A stretch of 53,422 bases of DNA from Zelonia costaricensis (Eukaryota > Euglenozoa > Kinetoplastea > Trypanosomatida > Trypanosomatidae): positions 1-53,422 of the forward strand of contig JASAOO010003395.1 of assembly GCA_030849075.1 (NCBI GenBank), given 5' to 3'. Below, piece by piece: positions 30,753 to 39,498 of this stretch. Below the pieces are notes generated by a model. It was not told where the DNA came from, made no database searches, and saw only the letters and a list, made by a program, of their open reading frames with translations. Made by a program: the position numbers and the translations under genes. Every line of letters starts with the position of its first letter. Position 1 is the stretch's first letter.

Positions 30753-33700
30753 ATGGACGCGAATGTCACGGTGACGGTGCAGTCCGGTGCGCCAGATGGT
30801 GGCATCAGCAGCCCCCACGCCAGCGAGGCGCTTGCGCCTGCCGAAGCACCCGCCGCAGCAACAGTGGCGGCAGGTGGGCCGCCGGCGCAGCGCCCCGACT
30901 CGTTTGCCGTACGCGCGTCTCACCCCTCGGGGGACGGGGAGGCAGCCATGGAGTCCAGCGTCGACCCGCTTCTCGCGGGTCTGCTGCTTGCCAGGGAGCG
31001 GCTCGCGTACCACCAGGCGCGCGTCACGACCACGACGACGACGACCATCACCGCTGCCGCGCATCGCGCATCGGCCGAGTACCACAGCGGGGCGGTCACA
31101 TCGCTGGTGCACGTCCCGGCTGGGCCGCAGCCACCCCCACCGCTGCGGCCCGATGTCGTGGACGCCTACGCTGCGGCGCACGACGTAGCGCAGGCGCGTG
31201 CGGCATCCGCGAGCCCACAGCCGCAGCCCCTCTCCTCCAATCGGCTCCTTCCCGTGGCCGGAGAGAAGGACGCGGCCGAGGTCGGCGGCGGCGCCGGCAC
31301 GCCGAGGCACGGCAAGGGCAAGTCCACCGCGCACCGGCGTCTCGGCCAGTCGGCGCGGCGGCGCAGCACTTCGCAGCCGCACCGGCACCGCTCGCTGTCG
31401 CGGCGCGAGGAGGCCCACGCGGCGCGCATGGCCGTGGCGCTCAACCCCACCTTCATCCTGCCGATGCACGAGCAGCACCGCACGGCGGCAGCGGGGGCAG
31501 CGCAGGAGCGGCGAGACGGCGATGCGGCCGCCGCTGCCGCCACCACCGCTGCCGCACGTGACGAGCACGACGGCCACGGCAAGAAGCAGAAGCGTCGAGG
31601 TGGCAGCGTCAGCGGCGCCACGCCAAGCATCCGCGTGCACCCGTCTCCATCGACTCCCACGGCGGCGGCGGCGGACGGCAGCGCCGCTAGAACCTCTCTC
31701 GAGCCACCACAGCGCAGTCGCCGGCGGCGTGGGCCGTCGCACCGCGTGCACGACGCGGAGGTTCGGCATGAGGAAGCCACCGGCGCGTCCGCACCCGCTG
31801 CAGCAGCAGCGTCTGCGGGAGAGGGCGACACTGGAGACGCTGCGGCCGAGCGCGCAGGCGACGCGTCGCACCCGGACTACGACTACGACCCGGACGACGC
31901 CGATGCCGCTGAGGCGCTCGCTGAAAAGGTGAGGCTGCTGCGTCAGCAGGCGGACGACGCGGCTGCCGGCGGCCACGGCCGTGGGCTGTCCGTGGCGGCT
32001 CTCGTGAGGCCGGCGGTGCGGTTCCACCGGGGCCCTGCCCCCGCGTGGGTGTCCACCTTCAGCGACGCGCTCCTCTTCGACACGCACGCGCTGGACGATG
32101 CGGTGCGGCGGGCCGAAAAGGAGAGCGGGATGGGCGGCGTGGTGCAGCTTCCAGTGGACGCGGTGGTGCTGCGTCTGCGCAGCGACGTGGCGCGGGTGCG
32201 GCGGCTTTGGGACGCGTTGGTGCGGGACAGCTGCAGTGCCGCGGCCACACCCAACCCGCTTCACACACTCCGCACGGTACTGTTTGGAAGTGCGTACCCG
32301 TCGCGGGCAGAGGTGTACGACCCGGTGGAGCCAGTTCTGCAGAGTCCCGCAACAGCACGTGCCGACGTTGACGCTTCGGCGGGAGACGAAGAGGGCCTCG
32401 TTGTGGTCGGCGCCAACTACGAACACGAGGCGGTGGCGTCAGTCGACGCAAACAAACGCCGGACGCGAGAGGCGACGTTCCCGATCACGGGCGCCCTCGC
32501 GGCAACAACGGCGCCCTCCCCATCACCGGCGGCGATCACGGCGTCGAAGCCGACTGGACCGTCCCCACTGCTGCTGGATCGCAGCGTCGAGGCTCGCGAC
32601 CTGCGGCGGCCGCTGCTGGCCCAGACGATTCCCGTGTGGCGCCGACGCGGGGCCGCCGTGCAACTCGTCGGGGAACTGCTAGAGCACTTGCAGGACCGGC
32701 TGTGTGCCCTCGAGGGCCAGCTCGCCGACCCGGCGCTGGGGGCGCTAATGGAGCTCATCGGCGCCCCGGACTCCTCCGGGGTGGATGGGCGTGTGGAGAG
32801 CACCTACCCGCCAGCCCTCGAGCGTGCGCTGCGCACCACTGTCACGAACACACTCCTCAGCGACGTGTTCGCCTCGGCCTGGACGGCGCTGCCCGACCGC
32901 GCGCTGCGGATCAGCGAGGCCCTTCGCCGGCGCCACACCCCGGCGGTCCACGCCGAGTACTTCACCTGCACCGATGTGCGGCCTGTGTACGACTACACGG
33001 TGCTGCAGTCGAGCCGCCGCGCGGCTGGCAGCAGGGCGGCGGGTCTGTTGCTGTCTGCAGCCGCCACCGGAGCAGCGGGGGCCGCATCAGCCGCTGGGCA
33101 CACCGGGGAGGCGAGTGCGGGCTACGGGAGCGGCACCGCAGGCAACGCCGGCGTCGACGCGCGCAAGTCCTACTCCGTCCACGTCGACTACGTTCGCTTC
33201 CAGCCATCGCTGGAGCACATCCGTGGCACGAGCGTGTTGGACGGCGGCGCAGCAGCTGCAGCCGCAGCGACGCCGAGCGCCACCAACAGCGGCAGTGGGG
33301 TTCGTGGTGCAGGAAGTGGAAGTCGCCGGCCGAGCATGCCGACGGCGACGTCCGACGACCCGCTGTCCAGCCTGCTACTAGACTCGTACGCGAACGTCTT
33401 CTTCACCCGTGACCTCAGCCGGGCCGGTGGTGGTGGTGGTGGTGCTGCTGCTGCGGGAGGCACGGAGAACTCAACCTCCGCCTCCTCCCTGACAGACGCC
33501 GTGCGCGCGCAGAGCAGCGAGCAGGGCACGTCCCAGCATGCATCCTCGTCTGCCGCGGCGACAGCGAGTGGCTGGCAGCAGCAACAACAGCATTCCCGGG
33601 GCATGAGCAACACCGCGGCGGCGCTCCTCCTGGCTCTCTCCGCGTCGACGGCGCAGCACAGCCTGGTGGCCTTCAGCCCCGAGGCGTACCTCACCTCTCT

Positions 33701-36700
33701 GCTTCTCCAGTATTACGAGCAGTACCGGCTGCTGCAGCTCAACCTACTGCCCGGCCTTAAGAACCGATTCTTCTACCTCGAGCAGGTGACGCAGCTGCAG
33801 CGGCAGCCGAAGCGGGACACCGACCTTGAGCAGCTGCAGGCGCGGCTGGAGGCGCTTGCCGCAACGTCGGCGGATGTGGAGCGCGGCTGCCTGCACGTGA
33901 TGGTGCTCCTGTGGAACTCCGTACTGCTCCTGCGGCGCCGCGCGCGGTCTGCCGCGCCCCCGGCCGCGGCACCCAACGCGTTCGGCAGCGACATCGAGCT
34001 GCACGAGATGCAGGCGGTGGTGCCCCATCACGGTGGTGGCGCGAGTGAGGGGAGCGGGGAGGGCGGCGATGCCGAAGACCCGCCCATTATCGTGGCACCC
34101 GCCGCCTCCCCTCCAACTGCCGGTCGTGCAGCGCGGCACTCCACGCGTCCTCAACGTCACTCCCACCAACATGCGCCACAGCAGCAACCGCAACGTAGCG
34201 GTGATGGGACTCCAACGCGGGCGGAGGTGCGTGCACACCCGCCGGTGTTCAGCGCAGAGGCCCCGCAGTCGACGGCTGGCACTCTCGACGCGGCGGCGGC
34301 GGTTCACCGCGTGGACAAGAGCGTCACGTACGGCGATTGCGTGGAGGGGCACGGCCGCGAGGGCGGGAGTCCACCGCAGGTGCCGGGCGCCCTCTCAGCG
34401 CATCAGCATCCCCTTCGCGACCCCGTGTACAGCCCCGACGCCACTGCCGCGGCGACGCCGTCTGCCAGTGCATCGCCGCTGCTGGCGCCGCTGCAGAGCG
34501 TCTCTGTGAGCGGGGATGCGTCTGGCCACGGCGGACTCAGGGGCGGCGTCAATGACGTCCACGCAGCCGCGGCGGCGGCAGCAGAGGCGGCGCGGCAGTG
34601 GCACGACGTCGATGCCGCCGCTCCGCTCGCACCACAGCAGTCGCCGCCGCCGCAGCAGCCCCCGCGGCGATTTCGCTTCTACTTGCGCCGCTACGGCACG
34701 ACGCAGGAGACGCCCTACACGGCGGGCGACGAGCTACTCAACTACGCGGCCGAGGTGGAGGGCGCCGACGTGCTGGCGCCTGCCCGCGGCCTCGGCGCGC
34801 CGTCGATGGACGCAGATGAGCTAGTGTACTTCCAACTCGTCGTGTTCGCGCGCTCGCACGCGGCGATGGTGCCGCAGTACGTGGGCTGCACCACGCCGCG
34901 GCCGATGACGGCGGCCAAGGTCGTCTTCTTCAACGAGACCTTCGAAGTCCGCGCGCTGCACGAGCCGGCGGAGCTGCTGCTGCACCTCATCCCCGTCACC
35001 GCGGGCCCCGCCAAGCACACGGTCGCCTCCACCGTGCGGCTGCGTCCGACACTGACGCGCACCTACACAGTGCTGCCCCTGCAGCCCCCCACCGCCTTCG
35101 TCTTCCATGGGCGCCTCTTCACGCAACACAGCCGCCACGTCGGCGGGGGCGGGGCCGCGTCGGCGGCACGCACCGCCGCCTCGGTGCACGGCGTGCTCGC
35201 CGTGTCGACGACGTGGACCAGCAGCCACGGCCTCACGATACCGCAGGTGGAGCGGCTCTTCCTTGGCGGCCCAGACGGCACGCGCGGCGTTGCCGACCCG
35301 CTCGACCCCCAGTACCTCCCGCTCCTGCGCATGCTGCGGAGCTACTACACGGAGGTGGAGGCGGCGGCGGCGGCAGGGGCGGACGGGCAGGGCGGCGGCA
35401 CTGGCCGACGCGCTGGCGGTGGCGGGCGGCACGGACGAGGGCGTCACAGCCGCCACAGCGAGCGCCCGCGCAGTCACGGCCGCAGCAACACGGCACCCCC
35501 CGCCTCTGCCGCAGACCGCGCCCGCGCGTACGAGCAGCACCATCCGCACACGAGCGATGCTGAGAACGGCGCGAGCAACACAACCATCAGAGCGGGAATG
35601 TCACACGGCCGACGTGGTCGCGACGCACACGGTGAGGCAGGGTCGCAGGGGTCTGCGGGGCTGGGCTTCCGCACAGCGAGCGCCCTCGCGCACATGCGTC
35701 TGCGCCGACAGGCATCCAACTTGGGGCTGCCGCCGCAACAGCAGCGCGGTGGTGGTGCGGGGCTGGCGCGCGTAGGCTCCAGCGCGCGGCTGCTTGGGCC
35801 GCAGAACCAGCAGCAGTACCGCCGGCGCGCGTCCCTGGATGCGGCGACAGCGGCGGTGGTGGCAGCGGCCGGGGGCGCGCGGGACGCCAGCGGGCTGCGG
35901 GGCATGAGGCGCATGATAACGGCGGGCGGCATCAGCGTGGGCGGGCTCGCCGGCGATGCGGCCCTAGTCGGCAACGTTGGCCTCGGTGGCGGCACGGCCG
36001 GTGGCGGTGGTGGTGTTGGCGGCGGTCTCGTCGTGAACCACGAGCTCTTCGCGCTGCAGGAGGTGCTGATGCGGCTGCCCAGCGAGCGGCTGCGTCACCT
36101 GCACCGCCGCTGGATGATCCGCACGAACCGCATCAAGGCCGCCGATGAGGTCGAGGCGCGGCTCTTCGCGCGGCCGATGCCGCTGGACGACGAAGACGCG
36201 TATCAGCTGCAGAAGGCGATGCGTCGTGTGGTGGCGAAGGAGGAGGTGGAGCGGGTGAAGGACTACGGGGCGGCGGCTGGGGCGCTCTTCAACGTGGATC
36301 ACTACTACCGCGCGCCGTCGGCCGTCTCCGGACTCGCGCTGAGTCCACTCCCGCGCGAGACGAAGCTGAAGCTGTGGCGGGAGCGACAGCGCCGGATGCT
36401 GCTGACGCTGAAAGCGAAGCGTCGTGTCACGGACGCGGAGCGGCTGGAGGCTGTTGTGCGGGTGCCGAAGCTGGCCATGAAGCTCGTCTTCGACTTCGCA
36501 CCCCGCGGCCAGCTCAATCCGCACCGCAAAGAGCGGCCCAAGACGGAGGACATCGACCGCGCCGTGCTCGCGCGGCGCCACGACAGCCGCATTGTGATTC
36601 ATATCATGAAGGCGCACAACCTGCCTCTCCGCGCGGACGGCACCCCGCTGGAGCCCTTCGTGCAGGCGAGCTTCGTTTCCGAGGCGGCCTACACGCGAAG

Positions 36701-38822
36701 CGAGGTGGGCAGCAACCCGTCCTGGTTCCAGTCACTGGAGCTGCCCTTCCAGCCGCTCGACTTCGAGGAGGACACCCTGGGCATGATCGACGACGACGTC
36801 ATCCTCTCGCTCTACGACAAGGTCGAAGTGAAGATGGCGCCCTCAGCCGTCACGGCCGCCGCCGTGGCGCACGAGACGCACTACCGGACGGAGCGGCGCT
36901 TTGTCGGCACGCTGCATATTCCCTTCTACTCGCTGCATCAGGCGAGTCAGGCCCGCATGGAGGGCGTCTATCCCCTGCGTATGCCCCGCTGGATCCTCGG
37001 CTACAACACCACACTGCCCTCCGCCGACGGGACCGGCGACGGCGGTGCGAGTCCGCAGCCGCACGTGTTTGCCGGTCGCCGCGCGGTTGAGATGCGCAGC
37101 GACACACTCGACGCAAACCAAGGGCCGAACCCGTTCTTCCACAGCAGCCGCGCCGACCGGCACGAAGGTGGTGACGCGCCATCGCTGCAGTCGCCGGAGC
37201 CGTCACAGCAGCGCGGCACGCCGGACGCGACGGCGACGCCGGTGCCTGTGGTGCTGGCGCCCACGACGAACCGCACGAGCAGCGAGTCGCAGACGGTGGA
37301 GCCGACGGTGCAGCTGTATCTCTCGCTGTGGCCGCCGCTGCAGCGCGAGCCGGCGCCCGGGCTCAGCCGCGACGAGCTCGCGCGCAAGGTGGGCGAGCTG
37401 AATGTTTCGCCGCAGCTTCGCTACCTGCACCAGGTCGCGCTCAAGTGGCAGAAGGTCGCGGCCAGAAAGGTGAAGTCGATTGGGTCCATCAACGCGCAGG
37501 CCTCGGCGCGTCAGGTCGAGCCGTTCGTGCTGTGCTCGACCGGCGATCTCGTCCTGGTGTGCCGCTACCTGCTGCCCCGCGGTGGGCCCCCGCCGCCGTC
37601 GGTGCGCACCGTGTACGAGGCGATCCGCTACGTCTCGCTGCTGCCCTTCGTGGCGGACATGCTGTCGTGGGGCGAGAAGGATGTGTGGAGCACCAACGCG
37701 GAGCTGCTCGCGTCGCGCTCCGGCGACTACGAGGAGCTCGCCCTGCTGCTCGTGCACTTCCTGCGTCACCTCGCGCCGAATCGCCCGACGTTCGCGGTGC
37801 TTGGCAGCGGCACCATCTACCAGCAGACGATTATGGTACTGCACGCCTTCGACGACGGCGAGTGGATGCTCATCGACCCGCGCTCGGGGTGGACCGTGTC
37901 GGCGGGTAAGCCATACGGGACGGTGCTGCGCGACGTGTACATGGTCATCTCGCATGATCAGATTTGGGCGAACGTTCAGCTTTCGGGCCTGCCGCACCGC
38001 ATGACGTGGGACCTCACGAACCCGGCGCACTGGCTGCCGTGCTTCGACGCCGTCCGCGACGCCCGCATTGCTGTCTGCACGCCGCACCTCTTCCCCATCC
38101 AACGCGAAGTCCTGAGCTTCCTGCCGGCGGATGCGGTCAAGTCCCGCGAGATCGAGCTGGAGCTGCGCAGTTGCCTCAAGAAGGCGTTGCTGACGTGGCG
38201 CAACAGCTGCCCCCCAGCGTACCACCGCGGCGTCGAGCTGATCCTGCGTGAGCTGCTCGAAGCGGCCGAGGCCGAGCGGTGCCTGTGCGGGTCGGCGCGG
38301 CGCACCGACGTGACGGCCAGCGCGGCGGCGCGGCTGAGTGAGTACTTTGGGGAGAACCTGATGGGCGTCAGCGCGTCCCCCGCTGTGGGGGCTGCGGAGA
38401 CAGACGATTTGGCGTCGGCGGCGGCGCGGCACCAGCAGCAGCAGCGGCACCGGCGCGGGGGCCGCCGCTCCCACAGCCGTCGTGGACGTGGTGAGGGTGG
38501 CGATGGCGCGGACGCCGACGCCGCGGTGGATGGCGGTGGCGGCACGAGTGCGATGGAGAGGAGCGACCTCAACATCACCGCGACGCCCGCCATGACGCTG
38601 ACCTCGGCGGTCAGCCCGCTGCGACTGATCGGGTCGCCGGTGATGGGCTCGTACAACCCGTCCGACCCGCAATTCCAGGAACTGCTCCACCAAGTGTTCG
38701 AGTGCGCCGTGCATGAGGTGGGTACGAGCGAGGTGAGCTTTGCGGTGGGCACGTACGTGAAGAGCTACACGGGTGACGTCTGCGCCATCTGGATCTTCCT
38801 CGTTGCGATCTGCCGTGGCTAA
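30753..38822 (+). CDS. CC2D2A: CC2D2A/MKS6-like ciliary transition-zone protein (2,689 aa)
   Basis: CC2D2A belongs to the MKS module at the base of the cilium and helps gate membrane protein entry. Here a coiled-coil-like segment lies at about 985-1046 (FYLEQVTQLQRQ, LEQLQARLEAL). A first C2-like domain, the CC2D2A N-terminal type, lies at about 1306-1440 (FRFYLRRYGTTQETPY). A second C2 domain lies at about 1943-2075 (IVIHIMKAHNLPLR). A transglutaminase-like domain lies at about 2257-2433, with LIDPRSGW and ISHDQIWANVQ matching the family pattern, and a conserved terminal segment (EVSFAVGTYVKSYTGDV, then WIFLVAI) closes the protein. In the transglutaminase-like domain the nucleophile position is Tyr2326 (GDYEE), so catalysis is not expected. 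The protein is about 1,000 residues longer than the human one because of Ala/Ser/Gly/His-rich expansions, notably residues 1-420, 1050-1300 and 1530-1760. ATG 30753 begins the frame. Trypanosomatids build a flagellum, so the role fits. Confidence 0.88.
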   Translation: MDANVTVTVQSGAPDGGISSPHASEALAPAEAPAAATVAAGGPPAQRPDSFAVRASHPSGDGEAAMESSVDPLLAGLLLARERLAYHQARVTTTTTTTITAAAHRASAEYHSGAVTSLVHVPAGPQPPPPLRPDVVDAYAAAHDVAQARAASASPQPQPLSSNRLLPVAGEKDAAEVGGGAGTPRHGKGKSTAHRRLGQSARRRSTSQPHRHRSLSRREEAHAARMAVALNPTFILPMHEQHRTAAAGAAQERRDGDAAAAAATTAAARDEHDGHGKKQKRRGGSVSGATPSIRVHPSPSTPTAAAADGSAARTSLEPPQRSRRRRGPSHRVHDAEVRHEEATGASAPAAAAASAGEGDTGDAAAERAGDASHPDYDYDPDDADAAEALAEKVRLLRQQADDAAAGGHGRGLSVAALVRPAVRFHRGPAPAWVSTFSDALLFDTHALDDAVRRAEKESGMGGVVQLPVDAVVLRLRSDVARVRRLWDALVRDSCSAAATPNPLHTLRTVLFGSAYPSRAEVYDPVEPVLQSPATARADVDASAGDEEGLVVVGANYEHEAVASVDANKRRTREATFPITGALAATTAPSPSPAAITASKPTGPSPLLLDRSVEARDLRRPLLAQTIPVWRRRGAAVQLVGELLEHLQDRLCALEGQLADPALGALMELIGAPDSSGVDGRVESTYPPALERALRTTVTNTLLSDVFASAWTALPDRALRISEALRRRHTPAVHAEYFTCTDVRPVYDYTVLQSSRRAAGSRAAGLLLSAAATGAAGAASAAGHTGEASAGYGSGTAGNAGVDARKSYSVHVDYVRFQPSLEHIRGTSVLDGGAAAAAAATPSATNSGSGVRGAGSGSRRPSMPTATSDDPLSSLLLDSYANVFFTRDLSRAGGGGGGAAAAGGTENSTSASSLTDAVRAQSSEQGTSQHASSSAAATASGWQQQQQHSRGMSNTAAALLLALSASTAQHSLVAFSPEAYLTSLLLQYYEQYRLLQLNLLPGLKNRFFYLEQVTQLQRQPKRDTDLEQLQARLEALAATSADVERGCLHVMVLLWNSVLLLRRRARSAAPPAAAPNAFGSDIELHEMQAVVPHHGGGASEGSGEGGDAEDPPIIVAPAASPPTAGRAARHSTRPQRHSHQHAPQQQPQRSGDGTPTRAEVRAHPPVFSAEAPQSTAGTLDAAAAVHRVDKSVTYGDCVEGHGREGGSPPQVPGALSAHQHPLRDPVYSPDATAAATPSASASPLLAPLQSVSVSGDASGHGGLRGGVNDVHAAAAAAAEAARQWHDVDAAAPLAPQQSPPPQQPPRRFRFYLRRYGTTQETPYTAGDELLNYAAEVEGADVLAPARGLGAPSMDADELVYFQLVVFARSHAAMVPQYVGCTTPRPMTAAKVVFFNETFEVRALHEPAELLLHLIPVTAGPAKHTVASTVRLRPTLTRTYTVLPLQPPTAFVFHGRLFTQHSRHVGGGGAASAARTAASVHGVLAVSTTWTSSHGLTIPQVERLFLGGPDGTRGVADPLDPQYLPLLRMLRSYYTEVEAAAAAGADGQGGGTGRRAGGGGRHGRGRHSRHSERPRSHGRSNTAPPASAADRARAYEQHHPHTSDAENGASNTTIRAGMSHGRRGRDAHGEAGSQGSAGLGFRTASALAHMRLRRQASNLGLPPQQQRGGGAGLARVGSSARLLGPQNQQQYRRRASLDAATAAVVAAAGGARDASGLRGMRRMITAGGISVGGLAGDAALVGNVGLGGGTAGGGGGVGGGLVVNHELFALQEVLMRLPSERLRHLHRRWMIRTNRIKAADEVEARLFARPMPLDDEDAYQLQKAMRRVVAKEEVERVKDYGAAAGALFNVDHYYRAPSAVSGLALSPLPRETKLKLWRERQRRMLLTLKAKRRVTDAERLEAVVRVPKLAMKLVFDFAPRGQLNPHRKERPKTEDIDRAVLARRHDSRIVIHIMKAHNLPLRADGTPLEPFVQASFVSEAAYTRSEVGSNPSWFQSLELPFQPLDFEEDTLGMIDDDVILSLYDKVEVKMAPSAVTAAAVAHETHYRTERRFVGTLHIPFYSLHQASQARMEGVYPLRMPRWILGYNTTLPSADGTGDGGASPQPHVFAGRRAVEMRSDTLDANQGPNPFFHSSRADRHEGGDAPSLQSPEPSQQRGTPDATATPVPVVLAPTTNRTSSESQTVEPTVQLYLSLWPPLQREPAPGLSRDELARKVGELNVSPQLRYLHQVALKWQKVAARKVKSIGSINAQASARQVEPFVLCSTGDLVLVCRYLLPRGGPPPPSVRTVYEAIRYVSLLPFVADMLSWGEKDVWSTNAELLASRSGDYEELALLLVHFLRHLAPNRPTFAVLGSGTIYQQTIMVLHAFDDGEWMLIDPRSGWTVSAGKPYGTVLRDVYMVISHDQIWANVQLSGLPHRMTWDLTNPAHWLPCFDAVRDARIAVCTPHLFPIQREVLSFLPADAVKSREIELELRSCLKKALLTWRNSCPPAYHRGVELILRELLEAAEAERCLCGSARRTDVTASAAARLSEYFGENLMGVSASPAVGAAETDDLASAAARHQQQQRHRRGGRRSHSRRGRGEGGDGADADAAVDGGGGTSAMERSDLNITATPAMTLTSAVSPLRLIGSPVMGSYNPSDPQFQELLHQVFECAVHEVGTSEVSFAVGTYVKSYTGDVCAIWIFLVAICRG

Positions 38823-39498
38823 CGCACGCGTATGTGTCTGTGTCTCTCTGCCTGTATGTGTGTGTGTGTGTGGGCTGGTCTCGGCTTTGGCCTCATGCGA
38901 TGTCTGGTCGTTCCCGCGTCCTTGTTCTCTTCTGCTGTGTTGCTTGGTTCGCTTTGCCAGCGCTTGCACGAACGTACACACACGCAGACACACTCGCACC
39001 GACAGGTGTAGCCAACACGCGTTCTCGAAGCGCTCGGCTCCCTCCCAAACTTCTCTTACCCCCCTTCCCCCTCCCCCCTCCCCCCCGCTCCCCCCTCAAC
39101 CCCGCCCCTTGAACCGATGCGCGACAAGGCAACGAGCAACTGCACGCGGCGGCAACGACGACAGCTGCAGTGCGGCACAGCTAGGAGAGAGGGATAGGGA
39201 GAGTCGCGGCGTGACGCGCTAACGAACGCACACGCACAAGCACTGCACATTCGCGAAAAGGTGAGCGATTGCGTGCTGCAGAGGGATGACGTGTTCCGTG
39301 TTTGTGTGCGAACAAGAGCCCGTATGAGTGCTGGTGGTGCCGCTGCGCCGTCCTCCTTCGGCTACAGTAATCTCCTTGCTCCTCTGGTTGCCTCCTGCCA
39401 CAAACGCACATACACGCACACATCAACATCACCTGGTCTAAAGCACAACCAGGGCAGGCCTTGAATCTCTCCCTGGGGAACATCGGAAGTGCGACACG
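38823..39498 (+). other. Intergenic region of 0.7 kb
   Basis: No gene. A TG-rich stretch (38831-38873) follows the stop. A long C/T tract lies at about 39050-39112 and a second at 39346-39360. Confidence 0.6.
39346..39452 (+). promoter_or_regulatory. Candidate pyrimidine tract and acceptor AGs for the DUF4336-like gene
   Basis: C/T-rich sequence with AG at 39366-39367, then further C/T sequence and AGs at 39442-39443 and 39451-39452. ATG 39499 is the first ATG after any of these. Confidence 0.4.

Noticed and set aside
30567..32426. Long open frame on the minus strand (619 codons) opposite the CC2D2A gene
   Set aside because: It mirrors a GC-rich coding region, has an Arg/Gly/Val composition typical of antisense frames, and no recognisable domain; the + strand frame encodes a clear homologue.
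37203..38999. Minus-strand open frame of 598 codons
   Set aside because: Antisense shadow of the C2, transglutaminase-like and C-terminal domains of CC2D2A; Arg/His-rich with no domain.
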